DNA of 27,705 nucleotides from Sulfurospirillum sp. UBA6810 (GTDB lineage: Bacteria > Campylobacterota > Campylobacteria > Campylobacterales > Sulfurospirillaceae). Below, piece by piece: positions 15,791 to 23,096 of the stretch. Numbering within the stretch: position 1 is the stretch's first letter; each line of letters starts with the position of its first letter. The notes beneath the pieces were generated by a model. The model searched no databases and was not told the DNA's origin. It saw nothing but the letters and a program-made list of their open reading frames with translations. The translations under genes and the position numbers were made by a program. The stretch lies in NCBI GenBank assembly GCA_002469305.1, contig DKEY01000036.1, positions 201 to 27,905 on the forward strand. Direction: 5' to 3'.

Positions 15791-16833
15791 GTGAAAAAAC
15801 AGGTCTTGATATCTTTAAACTTTGGATGAGTTTAGCAGCATTTGTTATCATCGTTGCAGGATTTAAGTCAGCTAGCAGTGTGATAGTTCCCTTACTCCTT
15901 GCTATTTTTATAGCAACTATCAGCGCACCTGGTATGTTTTTTTTACAGCAAAAAGGTTTTCCAAAGATAATTGCTTTTTTGATTGTGCTGCTTATCGTTT
16001 TGTTAGTACTAAGTGGCTTTGGGATTATCCTAAGTAGTTCGTTAGATAGCTTTTTATCTAGTATCTCTGGCTACAAAGAAAAACTTACTGTTTTTGTTTT
16101 ACATGTAAGAGATTTTTTTAGTAATTTTGGGATAGATTTTCTACAAAAAGAGGATTTGGAAAAGTTTTTTGATCCAACTGGTGTGCTCAATTTTGCAGGG
16201 GCTTTTTTAAAATCTTTTAGTGTTATCCTCTCAAAATCATTTTTGATATTTTTGACAGTGACTTTTATCCTTTTTGAAACTTCAAGTTTGAAAACAAAGA
16301 TATATCTTTTACTCAAAAAAGACTCAGACAAAGAAAATCCTTTTGAACTCTTTAGCCAAAAGCTAAACAAATACCTCATCATCAAAACACTAACAAGTTT
16401 AACAACAGGTTTGCTCATAGCTTTAGGACTCAAACTCATAGGGCTTGATTTTGCTTTGATGCTTGGACTTATCGCATTTTTGCTCAATTATATCCCAAGC
16501 ATCGGCTCAGTTATCGCTGCAATCCCAGCCATAATCGTAGCTTTAGTTGGACTCGATGGCAGTAGTGTTTACTATGTTATTGGCTTGTATTTACTTGTAA
16601 ATATAGCCATAGGAAATATCATAGAACCAAGATTTATGGGAAAAGGGTTAGGGCTTTCTGTGTTAGTTGTGTTTTTATCTTTGATTTTTTGGGGTTGGGT
16701 ATTTGGATATCTTGGGATGTTTTTAGCTGTTCCTTTGAGTATGACTATCAAAATTGCACTCGAATCACACCCAAGTACAAGCCAGATAGCAATGTTACTC
16801 AGTTCCATAGACGATAAAAAATACTCACGATGA
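15787..16833 (+). CDS. AI-2E family (YdiK/PerM-like) membrane transporter
   Basis: A 348-residue membrane protein of PF01594. Two to three N-terminal helices come first, then a hydrophilic periplasm- or cytoplasm-facing stretch (about 88-150). The conserved core is LMLGLIAFLLNYIPSIGSVIAAIPAIIVAL (split across about 221-250) and NIIEPRFMGKGLGLSVLVVFLSLIFWGWVFG (about 276-306). The family includes the proposed AI-2 exporter TqsA and Na+/H+ antiporters, so substrate is open and quorum sensing should not be assumed. It overlaps the lipoprotein gene by an ATGA junction and is the last gene of the mla cluster. A link to envelope lipid transport is possible but unproven. Confidence 0.9.
   Translation: MSEKTGLDIFKLWMSLAAFVIIVAGFKSASSVIVPLLLAIFIATISAPGMFFLQQKGFPKIIAFLIVLLIVLLVLSGFGIILSSSLDSFLSSISGYKEKLTVFVLHVRDFFSNFGIDFLQKEDLEKFFDPTGVLNFAGAFLKSFSVILSKSFLIFLTVTFILFETSSLKTKIYLLLKKDSDKENPFELFSQKLNKYLIIKTLTSLTTGLLIALGLKLIGLDFALMLGLIAFLLNYIPSIGSVIAAIPAIIVALVGLDGSSVYYVIGLYLLVNIAIGNIIEPRFMGKGLGLSVLVVFLSLIFWGWVFGYLGMFLAVPLSMTIKIALESHPSTSQIAMLLSSIDDKKYSR
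16099..16108. repeat. TTACATGTAA palindrome, copy 5
   Basis: Exact copy in the AI-2E family gene, reading Leu-His-Val (VLHVRD). Confidence 0.85.
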
Positions 16834-16849
16834 AAACACGTTTTTGTGA

Positions 16850-16855
16850 TAAAAT
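16850..16855 (+). promoter_or_regulatory. Candidate -10 box (TGTGATAAAAT) for the DUF1104 / two-component operon
   Basis: TAAAAT with an upstream TTTTTGTG, 23 nt before ATG 16878. It follows the previous stop by only 17 bp. Moderate match. Confidence 0.4.
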
Positions 16856-16877
16856 TTTAAAAAATAAGTAGGTAATT

Positions 16878-17096
16878 ATGAAAAAAATGTTTGTGATTTT
16901 ACTCATGTTAGCAGTCACTTTGTTTGCAAAGACAGACTATTCTGAAATGAGCACTGAAGAGTTACTTGCCATGATGGGCTACGTTTCGCCTCAAAATCAA
17001 AAAGTTTTACAGCAAGAGCTTAAAGACAGAGTACCGCAGATGAGTGAAAAAGAGAAAAAAATCTATGAAGAAAATTTAAAAAAAATCAAAAAATGA
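16878..17096 (+). CDS. Small periplasmic DUF1104-like protein
   Basis: A 72-residue exported protein with signal peptide about 1-18 (LFAK). The mature part (DYSEMSTEELLAMMGYVSP, then QQELKDRVPQMSEKEK) is two charged amphipathic helices. It fits DUF1104 (PF06518), a small family found mostly in Campylobacterota: the 'MSTEEL-x-GxV' and 'R-x-x-x-MS/T-x-x-E' pattern is what I recognise. Function is unknown. The stop overlaps the start of the response regulator (ATGA at 17093), so it is the first gene of a two-component operon. A Spy/CpxP-like role as a periplasmic modulator of the kinase is a guess based on size, location and position. Confidence 0.75.
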   Translation: MKKMFVILLMLAVTLFAKTDYSEMSTEELLAMMGYVSPQNQKVLQQELKDRVPQMSEKEKKIYEENLKKIKK

Positions 17097-17767
17097 AAAA
17101 TGCAAAACTGCTTCTTTTGGAAGATGACATCAATCTAAGCGATACCATCTGTGAGTTTTTAGAAGAGCAAGGTTACATCGTAGATGCCCTATATGATGGC
17201 GATGAAGCGATGGATAAAGCTTATGAAAATAAGTATGAACTTTTTTTACTTGATGTCAATGTTCCTGGGATGAGTGGGTTTGAACTCCTAAAGTCTTTAC
17301 GCCAAAATGATGACAAAACACCAGCTATCTTTTTGACTTCACTTAACTCAGTAGAGGATTTGAGTTTGGGTTATGAGAGTGGTTGTGATGATTATATAAG
17401 AAAACCATTTGCACTCAAAGAACTTCTTTTGCGTATAGAAACACTTTTGAAAAGGGGATTTTTTCACGAGAACAAAGATATCATCACTATCATGCCAAAT
17501 ACTCAGTATGATGTGACTTCCAATGAACTTATCATAGATGGGAAAATTCAAAGACTACAAAACAAAGAGGCGATGCTTTTAAAGTTGTTTATGCAAAGGC
17601 GAGGAGAGATTGTCTCTCACGATGTTATCTTTAAGGAACTGTGGAGTTATGAAGAAAATGCAAGTGATGACGCTCTTAGAACATATATAAAAAATCTTAG
17701 AAAACTTCTAGGTAAAGAGGCGATAATCAGTGTTAAAAAGCTGGGATACAAATTTAGTTCAGAGTGA
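17093..17767 (+). CDS. OmpR/PhoB-family response regulator
   Basis: A 224-residue DNA-binding regulator. The receiver domain (about 4-115) has the acidic pocket E10/D11/D12, phosphoacceptor D54 in FLLDVNVPG, T82 in FLTS and K104 in RKPF. The winged helix (about 130-224) has RLQNKEAMLLKLFMQRRGEIVSHDVIFKELW (about 148-178) and DDALRTYIKNLRKLLG. All catalytic residues are intact. It overlaps the DUF1104 gene by 4 bp and the downstream kinase gene by 38 bp. Target genes are not visible here; no obvious direct-repeat site was identified upstream of 16878. Confidence 0.95.
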   Translation: MKNAKLLLLEDDINLSDTICEFLEEQGYIVDALYDGDEAMDKAYENKYELFLLDVNVPGMSGFELLKSLRQNDDKTPAIFLTSLNSVEDLSLGYESGCDDYIRKPFALKELLLRIETLLKRGFFHENKDIITIMPNTQYDVTSNELIIDGKIQRLQNKEAMLLKLFMQRRGEIVSHDVIFKELWSYEENASDDALRTYIKNLRKLLGKEAIISVKKLGYKFSSE

Positions 17768-18911
17768 AAAAAAGACGTTAGTCTCTTTTTTAACACTCTA
17801 TTTTATCTTCACTATTCTTCTCATAGCCGTTTTGGGAGTTATCTACTACAACTTTCAAAAAGACTTGATGCTCCAAGAAAAAAGACTGGAGCTTGCTACA
17901 CTAGCAAATGAACAAATCATAAAGTTAAAAAGCTTACATGTAAACATAGAAAATCAAAGAGAATATCCCCGTCATCCTCAGTTTGAATCAGCTATCTATG
18001 ATAGTGCAGGTAAGGAGATATTTGCAACTACAAAGTTCTTACATGTAAACTTGCATGAAGTAGTTTATCTTGAAGATGGGAAGGTCTATTTTATAAAAGA
18101 GCCAGAGTCTTACTATCTTGGAACAAAATATTTAGTTATGCGTATTGAAGCACAAAAGGAGTGGTTGACACAGGTTTACAATGTTTTGTTTATCTATGGC
18201 GGGGTATTTTTTGTCTTTATGATGGTGTTTGGATACTTTTTGATGAAGCTATTTTTAAAACCTATGCGTGATGCCATAAAGTTACTTGATAGATTTATCA
18301 AAGATACTACGCACGAGCTTAACACTCCTGTAAGTGCGATTTTATCAAATATCGAAATGATAGATATAGAGAGTTTAGATGAAAAACTTCAAAAGAAGAT
18401 AAAGCGTATAGATATAGGAGCACGTACCGTTTCCAATCTTTATCAAGATTTAACATATCTGATGCTTTCTCACAAGATAGTTTCCAAAGATGAAGATGTA
18501 GATTTGGAAGAGTTACTCAAAGAGAGAGTAGAGTACTTTAGCCTTTTTGCTGATTCGAGAAAAGTGGAGTTGGCTTTGAATGTTCAGGCAAAATCTCATC
18601 TTTACATAGATAGAAAAAAGATAGCAAAACTTATAGATAATCTACTCTCAAATGCTATAAAATACAACAAGATTAGAGGGAAGGTTACGATAACCTTGGA
18701 GAAAGAGAGTATCTTGGTAGAAGATAGTGGGCGTGGGGTTTCAAAAGAGATGCTAGGTGAGATTTTTAAAAGATATACAAGAGCCGATAACAGTGTAGGA
18801 GGCTTTGGTATAGGGCTTAGCATCGTAGGGATGATAGCAAAAGAGTATAGTTTAAAAGTGAGTATAGACTCTAAGGAACATGAGTGGACAAAGGTAGTAG
18901 TCAAATGGTAA
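17730..18911 (+). CDS. Membrane sensor histidine kinase
   Basis: A 393-residue kinase with TM1 about 18-39, a periplasmic sensor about 40-148 and TM2 about 149-172. There is no HAMP domain: only about 20 residues separate TM2 from the phosphoacceptor H195 (KDTTHELNTPVSA). The catalytic domain has the N box LIDNLLSNAIKYNK, G1 VEDSGRGV and G2 GGFGIGLSIV. The start is GTG 17730, inside the regulator gene, with AGAGG about 10 nt upstream; no other in-frame start precedes TM1. The periplasmic domain contains two exact TTACATGTAA copies, 105 bp apart, each giving Leu-His-Val-Asn. It overlaps the following cytochrome gene by 7 bp. Confidence 0.93.
   Translation: MLKSWDTNLVQSEKKTLVSFLTLYFIFTILLIAVLGVIYYNFQKDLMLQEKRLELATLANEQIIKLKSLHVNIENQREYPRHPQFESAIYDSAGKEIFATTKFLHVNLHEVVYLEDGKVYFIKEPESYYLGTKYLVMRIEAQKEWLTQVYNVLFIYGGVFFVFMMVFGYFLMKLFLKPMRDAIKLLDRFIKDTTHELNTPVSAILSNIEMIDIESLDEKLQKKIKRIDIGARTVSNLYQDLTYLMLSHKIVSKDEDVDLEELLKERVEYFSLFADSRKVELALNVQAKSHLYIDRKKIAKLIDNLLSNAIKYNKIRGKVTITLEKESILVEDSGRGVSKEMLGEIFKRYTRADNSVGGFGIGLSIVGMIAKEYSLKVSIDSKEHEWTKVVVKW
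17934..17943. repeat. TTACATGTAA palindrome, copy 6
   Basis: Exact copy in the sensor domain of the kinase gene, reading Leu-His-Val (SLHVN, residues 69-71). Confidence 0.85.
18039..18048. repeat. TTACATGTAA palindrome, copy 7
   Basis: Exact copy 105 bp after copy 6 in the same sensor domain, reading Leu-His-Val (FLHVN, residues 104-106). Confidence 0.85.
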
Positions 18912-19234
18912 AGATTTTGTGTATGTTGGTTTTCTTACATGTAGGATTGTTTGCAGGAGTTTATGAGTCAAATTGTGTGGAGTGCCATGCAAAGATGCCT
19001 GTAAAGATAGATAAGTTTTTTTATAGGTATCTGTTAAAATACAGCTCAGAAGAGGCTTTGAAAAATGCTCTTTTTTCCTATCTGAAAAATCCGACAAAAG
19101 AGAAAACGATACTGCAAGAGGGGCTCTTAAACAGATTTGGTATTAAAGAGAAAACAGTTTTGAGTGATAGTGATTTACAAAAAGCGATAGATGCGTATTG
19201 GGATAGATACAAAATTTTTGGAAAACTAAAATGA
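18905..19234 (+). CDS. Small periplasmic monohaem cytochrome c-like protein
   Basis: A 109-residue exported protein. Signal peptide about 1-17 (LFAG), then a single haem-binding motif C24-x-x-C27-H28 (CVECHAKMPV) right at the mature N-terminus. A charged helical body ends in KAIDAYWDRY. M31 could be an axial ligand, but the spacing is unlike class I cytochromes, so the second ligand is uncertain. The start ATG 18905 is used because the in-frame start at 18884 lacks a signal peptide. It overlaps the kinase gene by 7 bp and is therefore cotranscribed with the two-component pair. It carries a one-mismatch copy of the palindrome (18935-18944) inside the signal peptide. Confidence 0.8.
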   Translation: MVKILCMLVFLHVGLFAGVYESNCVECHAKMPVKIDKFFYRYLLKYSSEEALKNALFSYLKNPTKEKTILQEGLLNRFGIKEKTVLSDSDLQKAIDAYWDRYKIFGKLK

Positions 19235-19295
19235 ATTTCACGATAAACCCACTTTTAAAAAGTATGATGTAAAAAAGAGAAAAAAGGAGCTTAAG

Positions 19296-19592
19296 ATGAA
19301 AAAGATGATTTTGATAGTAGTAACTTTGTTTACTACAAGTCTGTTTGCAAGTGATGGGGCTACTTTATTTAACAAATGTAACAGTTGTCATGGACAGTTT
19401 GGCGAGAAAAAAGCACTAGGTAAATCCAAAGTGATAGCCAAATGGGATGCACAGAGGATAGAAGATGCACTGAGGGGCTATAAAGAGGGCACATATGGTG
19501 GTGCACTCAAAGCAACTATGAAGGCACAAGCTTCAAAACTGAGTGATGCACAGATTAAAACTCTTGCAGCGTATATAGACTCTTTGATGTAA
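19296..19592 (+). CDS. Class I cytochrome c (c553-like)
   Basis: A 98-residue exported electron carrier. Signal peptide about 1-18 (LFAS), haem motif C28-x-x-C31-H32 in ATLFNKCNSCHG, and a probable axial M75 in ALKATMKAQASKLSDAQI, then the C-terminal helix IKTLAAYIDSL. This is the standard small soluble cytochrome of the c553/c8 type that shuttles electrons in the periplasm. A strong AAGGAG site lies 6 nt before ATG. It is 61 bp after the other cytochrome in the same direction, and is convergent with the methyltransferase gene, the two stops being 2 bp apart. Confidence 0.93.
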   Translation: MKKMILIVVTLFTTSLFASDGATLFNKCNSCHGQFGEKKALGKSKVIAKWDAQRIEDALRGYKEGTYGGALKATMKAQASKLSDAQIKTLAAYIDSLM

Positions 19593-19600
19593 GCTTACAT
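19587..19600. repeat. 14-bp perfect palindrome at the convergent gene ends
   Basis: ATGTAAGCTTACAT overlaps the stop of the cytochrome gene and runs into the TTACATGTAA at 19595. It has no T tract, so it is not a standard terminator. Confidence 0.6.
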
Positions 19601-19604
19601 GTAA
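19595..19604. repeat. TTACATGTAA palindrome, copy 8
   Basis: Exact copy that forms the last codons and the stop of the methyltransferase gene (Tyr-Met-stop on the minus strand). Confidence 0.85.
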
Positions 19605-20236
19605 CGCAAAAGAGCAACTCTTTTGCCATCATGTTTGATAAGTTCAAGTCCACACTCATTGGCTAAAACCTCCAGAGTTTTTGGAGTAAAGAAAGTTATA
19701 TGAGTGGGGTCTCTTCTATACCACCACTTTAAAAAATCGTTTTGGGTATTTGTGTGAAAAAGAGTCATCAAGGCTACATGTGAGCCTACATGTAAGTGTT
19801 GTTTAAAAAAGTTTAAAACTTCTTTTGGATTTTGCAAGTGTTCAAAAACTTCTGTTGCACTGATGAGGTCATAGGTTTTATTTTCATAGACTTTTTCTTG
19901 TTGGTAAAATTTATCATATATATCACAAGTGACATTGCGTCTTTTTATGAGAGTATCTAAAACAGGACCAGGGCCAGAACCAAAGTCCAGCGCAGTTTTT
20001 GTACTATCTTTTATATCTTCCCAAAAAAAATCCAAAAAGTTTTCAAACATAGCTACATAGCCACTATCTTCTAAAGAGTTGTTGTGGTTGTCGTATTGGG
20101 ATTTTTCTCTTTGTGTAGAGACTAAAAAGGCATCATTGACAAAGATGAGTTCACAAGTCTTGCAGTGGTAGTAGCTTTTTTGTAAAAGCTCATCATTAAA
20201 TTCTTCAACGTTTTGGTTACATATTTTACAAATCAT
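19595..20236 (-). CDS. Class I SAM-dependent methyltransferase with N-terminal zinc ribbon
   Basis: A 213-residue soluble enzyme. The N-terminus has two CxxC pairs (C3/C6 and C25/C28) forming a zinc ribbon. The SAM-binding motif I is ALDFGSGPGPVL, followed by motif II (VTCDIYDK) and LISATEVFEHLQNP, typical of Methyltransf_23-type enzymes. HITFFTPKTLEVLANECGLELI near the C-terminus is common to this group. Substrate is unknown. It stands alone, divergent from the binding-protein gene at 20323 and convergent with the cytochrome. Upstream on the minus strand is a TATAAG box but only a weak AAGTGA ribosome site. Confidence 0.85.
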   Translation of the reverse strand: MICKICNQNVEEFNDELLQKSYYHCKTCELIFVNDAFLVSTQREKSQYDNHNNSLEDSGYVAMFENFLDFFWEDIKDSTKTALDFGSGPGPVLDTLIKRRNVTCDIYDKFYQQEKVYENKTYDLISATEVFEHLQNPKEVLNFFKQHLHVGSHVALMTLFHTNTQNDFLKWWYRRDPTHITFFTPKTLEVLANECGLELIKHDGKRVALLRYM

Positions 20237-20309
20237 TCAATCACTTCACTTATAGCGCTAATTAGTTAATTTTATTTTACTAATCAACTATTTTTATACT
20301 AATTTTTGA

Positions 20310-20315
20310 TATTAT
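20310..20315 (+). promoter_or_regulatory. Candidate -10 box (TATTAT), possibly for a leaderless mRNA
   Basis: It lies 7 nt before the ATG at 20323, within TTTTGATATTATATCAC. No Shine-Dalgarno is present between them. Transcription at the usual distance would start at or next to the A of ATG. Confidence 0.4.
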
Positions 20316-20322
20316 ATCACTT

Positions 20323-21480
20323 ATGTATAAAGTATTAATTGTTTTATTTACTATTATCATCAGTATTTTACCATTTGTCAATTTAGAATCTAGTTATGAT
20401 GAAAAAGAGATTAGACTTGGTATGAGCGGACCTTTTAGTGGAAACCTTCAGTCTTTGGGTGAGGAGTTTTTACTTGGTGCAAATTTATATTTTAAGTATA
20501 TAAATGAACAAGGTGGCGTTTATGGAAGAAATATCAGAGTCATAAATAAAGATGATAAATATGAACCAAGAATTGCCATAGAAAACGTAGAAGATTTGGT
20601 AAACAAGTACAGAGTCTTTGCTCTTTTTGGTGTTATAGGAACACCTATAAGCAAAGTTATCCTTCCCATAGCAACAGAACAAAGAATCCCCTATTTAGCG
20701 CCACTCTCAGGAGCAGACTTTCTAAGAGAAACTCCGAGAAATGAGCTTATCCTCAATGCAAGAACAAGCTATGATAAAGAGATACACCGACTTTTAGAGT
20801 ATTTTATAGATGTCCAGAAAAAAACAAAATTTGCAGTTTTTTATCAAAATGATAGTTATGGACGCTCTGGACTTGGAGCGGTAAAAGAGATACTCAAAAA
20901 AAGAGACATGAACTTGGTTGCAGAGGGAAGCTACAAACGAAATACCCTCTCAGTAGGACATGCCCTCTATGAAATCAAATCAAAAAATCCAGAAGTAGTT
21001 TTACTCATAAGTGCGACAAAACCGGCAGCTGAGTTTATAAAAAGAGCAAGACTAGATAATCGTAGTAAAGATTTTACTTATGGAACGATATCTTTTTTGG
21101 GCTCACAAATGCTAGTGAAAGCACTGAATTATCAAGGCGAAAATGTAATCTTTTCGCAAGTAGTAGCTTCGCCTTGGGATTCAAAAACAGAACAGGTAAA
21201 GCTTTACAGAAATCTTATGAACAGGTTTAACCCAAAACAAGAGTATAGTTACGTTTCGCTAGAGGGTTACTTTGCTGCTAGGATGACGGTAGAGCTTTTT
21301 AAAAGAGTAGGTAAGGATTTTACGAAAGAAGACTATATAAAACAGATGAAACTTTTATATGAAGAGATGGAGAGAACAAAGAAAAAAAATGAGTATGATA
21401 AAATCTGTGGATGTTTAAACAATGTCTATCTCTCTGAGTTTAAAGAGGGTACATTTAGGACAGTATATGAAAAGAATTAG
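20323..21480 (+). CDS. Periplasmic ligand-binding protein, type 1 (branched-chain amino acid/LivJ-like)
   Basis: A 385-residue exported protein with a hydrophobic signal (about 3-20). It has the Peripla_BP_6 pattern: IRLGMSGPFSGNLQSLGEEFLLGANLYFKYINEQGGVYGRNI (about 31-72), then ALFGVIGTP and PYLAPLSGADFLRE, and FAVFYQNDSYGRSGLGAV at the hinge. Such proteins usually feed an ABC transporter, but no permease or ATPase is nearby. Instead the gene overlaps a histidine kinase gene by 14 bp, and a response regulator follows. It is therefore probably the ligand-sensing component of the kinase. The ligand is likely an amino acid, amide or urea-like compound, but this is only family-level inference. 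No ribosome site precedes ATG. Confidence 0.88.
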   Translation: MYKVLIVLFTIIISILPFVNLESSYDEKEIRLGMSGPFSGNLQSLGEEFLLGANLYFKYINEQGGVYGRNIRVINKDDKYEPRIAIENVEDLVNKYRVFALFGVIGTPISKVILPIATEQRIPYLAPLSGADFLRETPRNELILNARTSYDKEIHRLLEYFIDVQKKTKFAVFYQNDSYGRSGLGAVKEILKKRDMNLVAEGSYKRNTLSVGHALYEIKSKNPEVVLLISATKPAAEFIKRARLDNRSKDFTYGTISFLGSQMLVKALNYQGENVIFSQVVASPWDSKTEQVKLYRNLMNRFNPKQEYSYVSLEGYFAARMTVELFKRVGKDFTKEDYIKQMKLLYEEMERTKKKNEYDKICGCLNNVYLSEFKEGTFRTVYEKN

Positions 21481-23095
21481 CAGTCCCATAAAAGATTTTT
21501 TTGGCAACATTGATGATATGACCATCGCAAAAAAAACAAGTTTACTCTTTTTGATTATGGTTGTAGGGATGCTTTTTATCGGTAGTTTTGCACATATGAG
21601 TCTCAATAGAATCAAAAATAACTTTGATATCTTATATACAAAACGAATGGTACCTGTTATCAGACTAGAAAAAATCAAAGACATCTATACTATCAATATC
21701 CTCGATACGCTAAGAGATATAGAAAACAGTATGATTTCTACAAAAGATGGAGCTGGTGTTATCCTCTTAGCACAAGAACTTATACGAAGAGATTGGGTTG
21801 AGTACAAAAGTAGTTTGGAGATTGATGAGAGCGATTGGATAGTTAAGCTTGTAAAATCATGGGGATTGGTTGAAGCAAAAGATTTAAGCCAACAAGATAC
21901 TTTGGAAAAAGATTTGATAAAAAATATAGAAGCTAAAATCAAAAAAATAGATGCAATTTTGCTTGATATGTTCAACCTTTTTGATAGAGCACACACCGCC
22001 GATGCTTATAACCTTTTACAAGAGGATTTATACCCAAGTACAAACTCTGTGAACATTCATCTGACACAACTTATCAACTTAAATCTTGAAGCAGCAAATT
22101 CAGGAAAAGATAAAACAGAGGCTGTATATGAGAGTACTTTTGAGTGGATTGTTGCAGCAACTATCGGAACTATCGCTGTTGCAGCACTTTTAGCTACGGT
22201 TATCTTGCAAAATATCAGACTTTTACACGGGCAATTAGCCAATATGGTAGATGAAAAAACAAAAGAGTTGCAAGAGCTAAATGCTGATTTGGAGCGAAAA
22301 GTTTTATATGAAGTGGAACAGAGCCGTCAAAAAGACCAAATCATGTTTAGGCAATCAAGACTTGCGGCGATGGGTGAGATGGTCGGCAATATAGCACATC
22401 AGTGGCGACAACCTCTCAATGCTATCGTGCTCATCATTCAGAGTTTTCAGATGAAGAGTATGCTAGGAAAATTAGATGACAAATTTATCAATTCCCAAGT
22501 TGATGAGGGGATAAAATTAGCAACGGCGATGTCAAGAACTATCGATGATTTTAGGAATTTTTTCAAACCAAATAAGATAGAAGAAATCTTTTCCATCAAG
22601 CAAGCAATCAAAGAAGCGATGGAGCTTGTTGAAAACTACTATGAAAAAGTAGGTATCAAAATGATACTTACATGTAAAGAAGAGTTTGATGTAAAAGGTT
22701 ATCCAAATGAGTTTTCACAAGTCTTGATGAATCTGTTTTCAAATGCTAAAGATATCCTAAGTGAAAAGAAAAATGAACACAAGTATATAAATATCATCGT
22801 GAGCGTTGATGCAGAAGATGAAAATTTTGGAAAAATCGAAGTTATTGACAATGGCGGTGGAATTAGTGAGGAGATTCTTGATAGAATGTTCGATCCATAT
22901 TTTACAACGAAGCACCAAAGCAGTGGAACTGGTATCGGTTTGTATATGTCAAAAGAGATTATAGAAAAACAGATGCAAGGTTCAATCTCGGCAAAAAACT
23001 GTGCGTATAAGTTTGAAAATGATGATACTTTATATGAGAAATGTGCATGTATAAGTATAAAAATGTTAATAAATAAAAACCAGAAGGAAGTATGA
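21467..23095 (+). CDS. Membrane sensor histidine kinase, partner of the periplasmic binding protein
   Basis: A 543-residue kinase. TM1 about 24-43, helical periplasmic domain about 44-227 (four-helix-bundle appearance, start like MCP-type sensors), TM2 about 228-247, then a coiled coil (about 256-295). The dimerisation helix has H311 in AAMGEMVGNIAHQWRQPLN, a form very common in Campylobacterota. The catalytic domain has N426 in LMNLFSNAKD, G1 EVIDNGGGIS (D461) and G2 SSGTGIGLYMSK. The start ATG 21467 lies within the last codons of the binding-protein gene; an earlier in-frame start at 21422 adds no recognisable sequence. It carries one exact TTACATGTAA in the Thr-Cys-Lys frame. Confidence 0.92.
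   Translation: MKRISSPIKDFFGNIDDMTIAKKTSLLFLIMVVGMLFIGSFAHMSLNRIKNNFDILYTKRMVPVIRLEKIKDIYTINILDTLRDIENSMISTKDGAGVILLAQELIRRDWVEYKSSLEIDESDWIVKLVKSWGLVEAKDLSQQDTLEKDLIKNIEAKIKKIDAILLDMFNLFDRAHTADAYNLLQEDLYPSTNSVNIHLTQLINLNLEAANSGKDKTEAVYESTFEWIVAATIGTIAVAALLATVILQNIRLLHGQLANMVDEKTKELQELNADLERKVLYEVEQSRQKDQIMFRQSRLAAMGEMVGNIAHQWRQPLNAIVLIIQSFQMKSMLGKLDDKFINSQVDEGIKLATAMSRTIDDFRNFFKPNKIEEIFSIKQAIKEAMELVENYYEKVGIKMILTCKEEFDVKGYPNEFSQVLMNLFSNAKDILSEKKNEHKYINIIVSVDAEDENFGKIEVIDNGGGISEEILDRMFDPYFTTKHQSSGTGIGLYMSKEIIEKQMQGSISAKNCAYKFENDDTLYEKCACISIKMLINKNQKEV
22668..22677. repeat. TTACATGTAA palindrome, copy 9
   Basis: Exact copy in the kinase gene, reading Thr-Cys-Lys (LTCKEE, about residues 401-404). 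Confidence 0.85.
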
Positions 23096-23096
23096 G

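Noticed and set aside
15787..16833. Reading the AI-2E family gene as proof of AI-2 quorum sensing
   Set aside because: The family name is historical and members include ion antiporters. No luxS or lsr gene is seen here.
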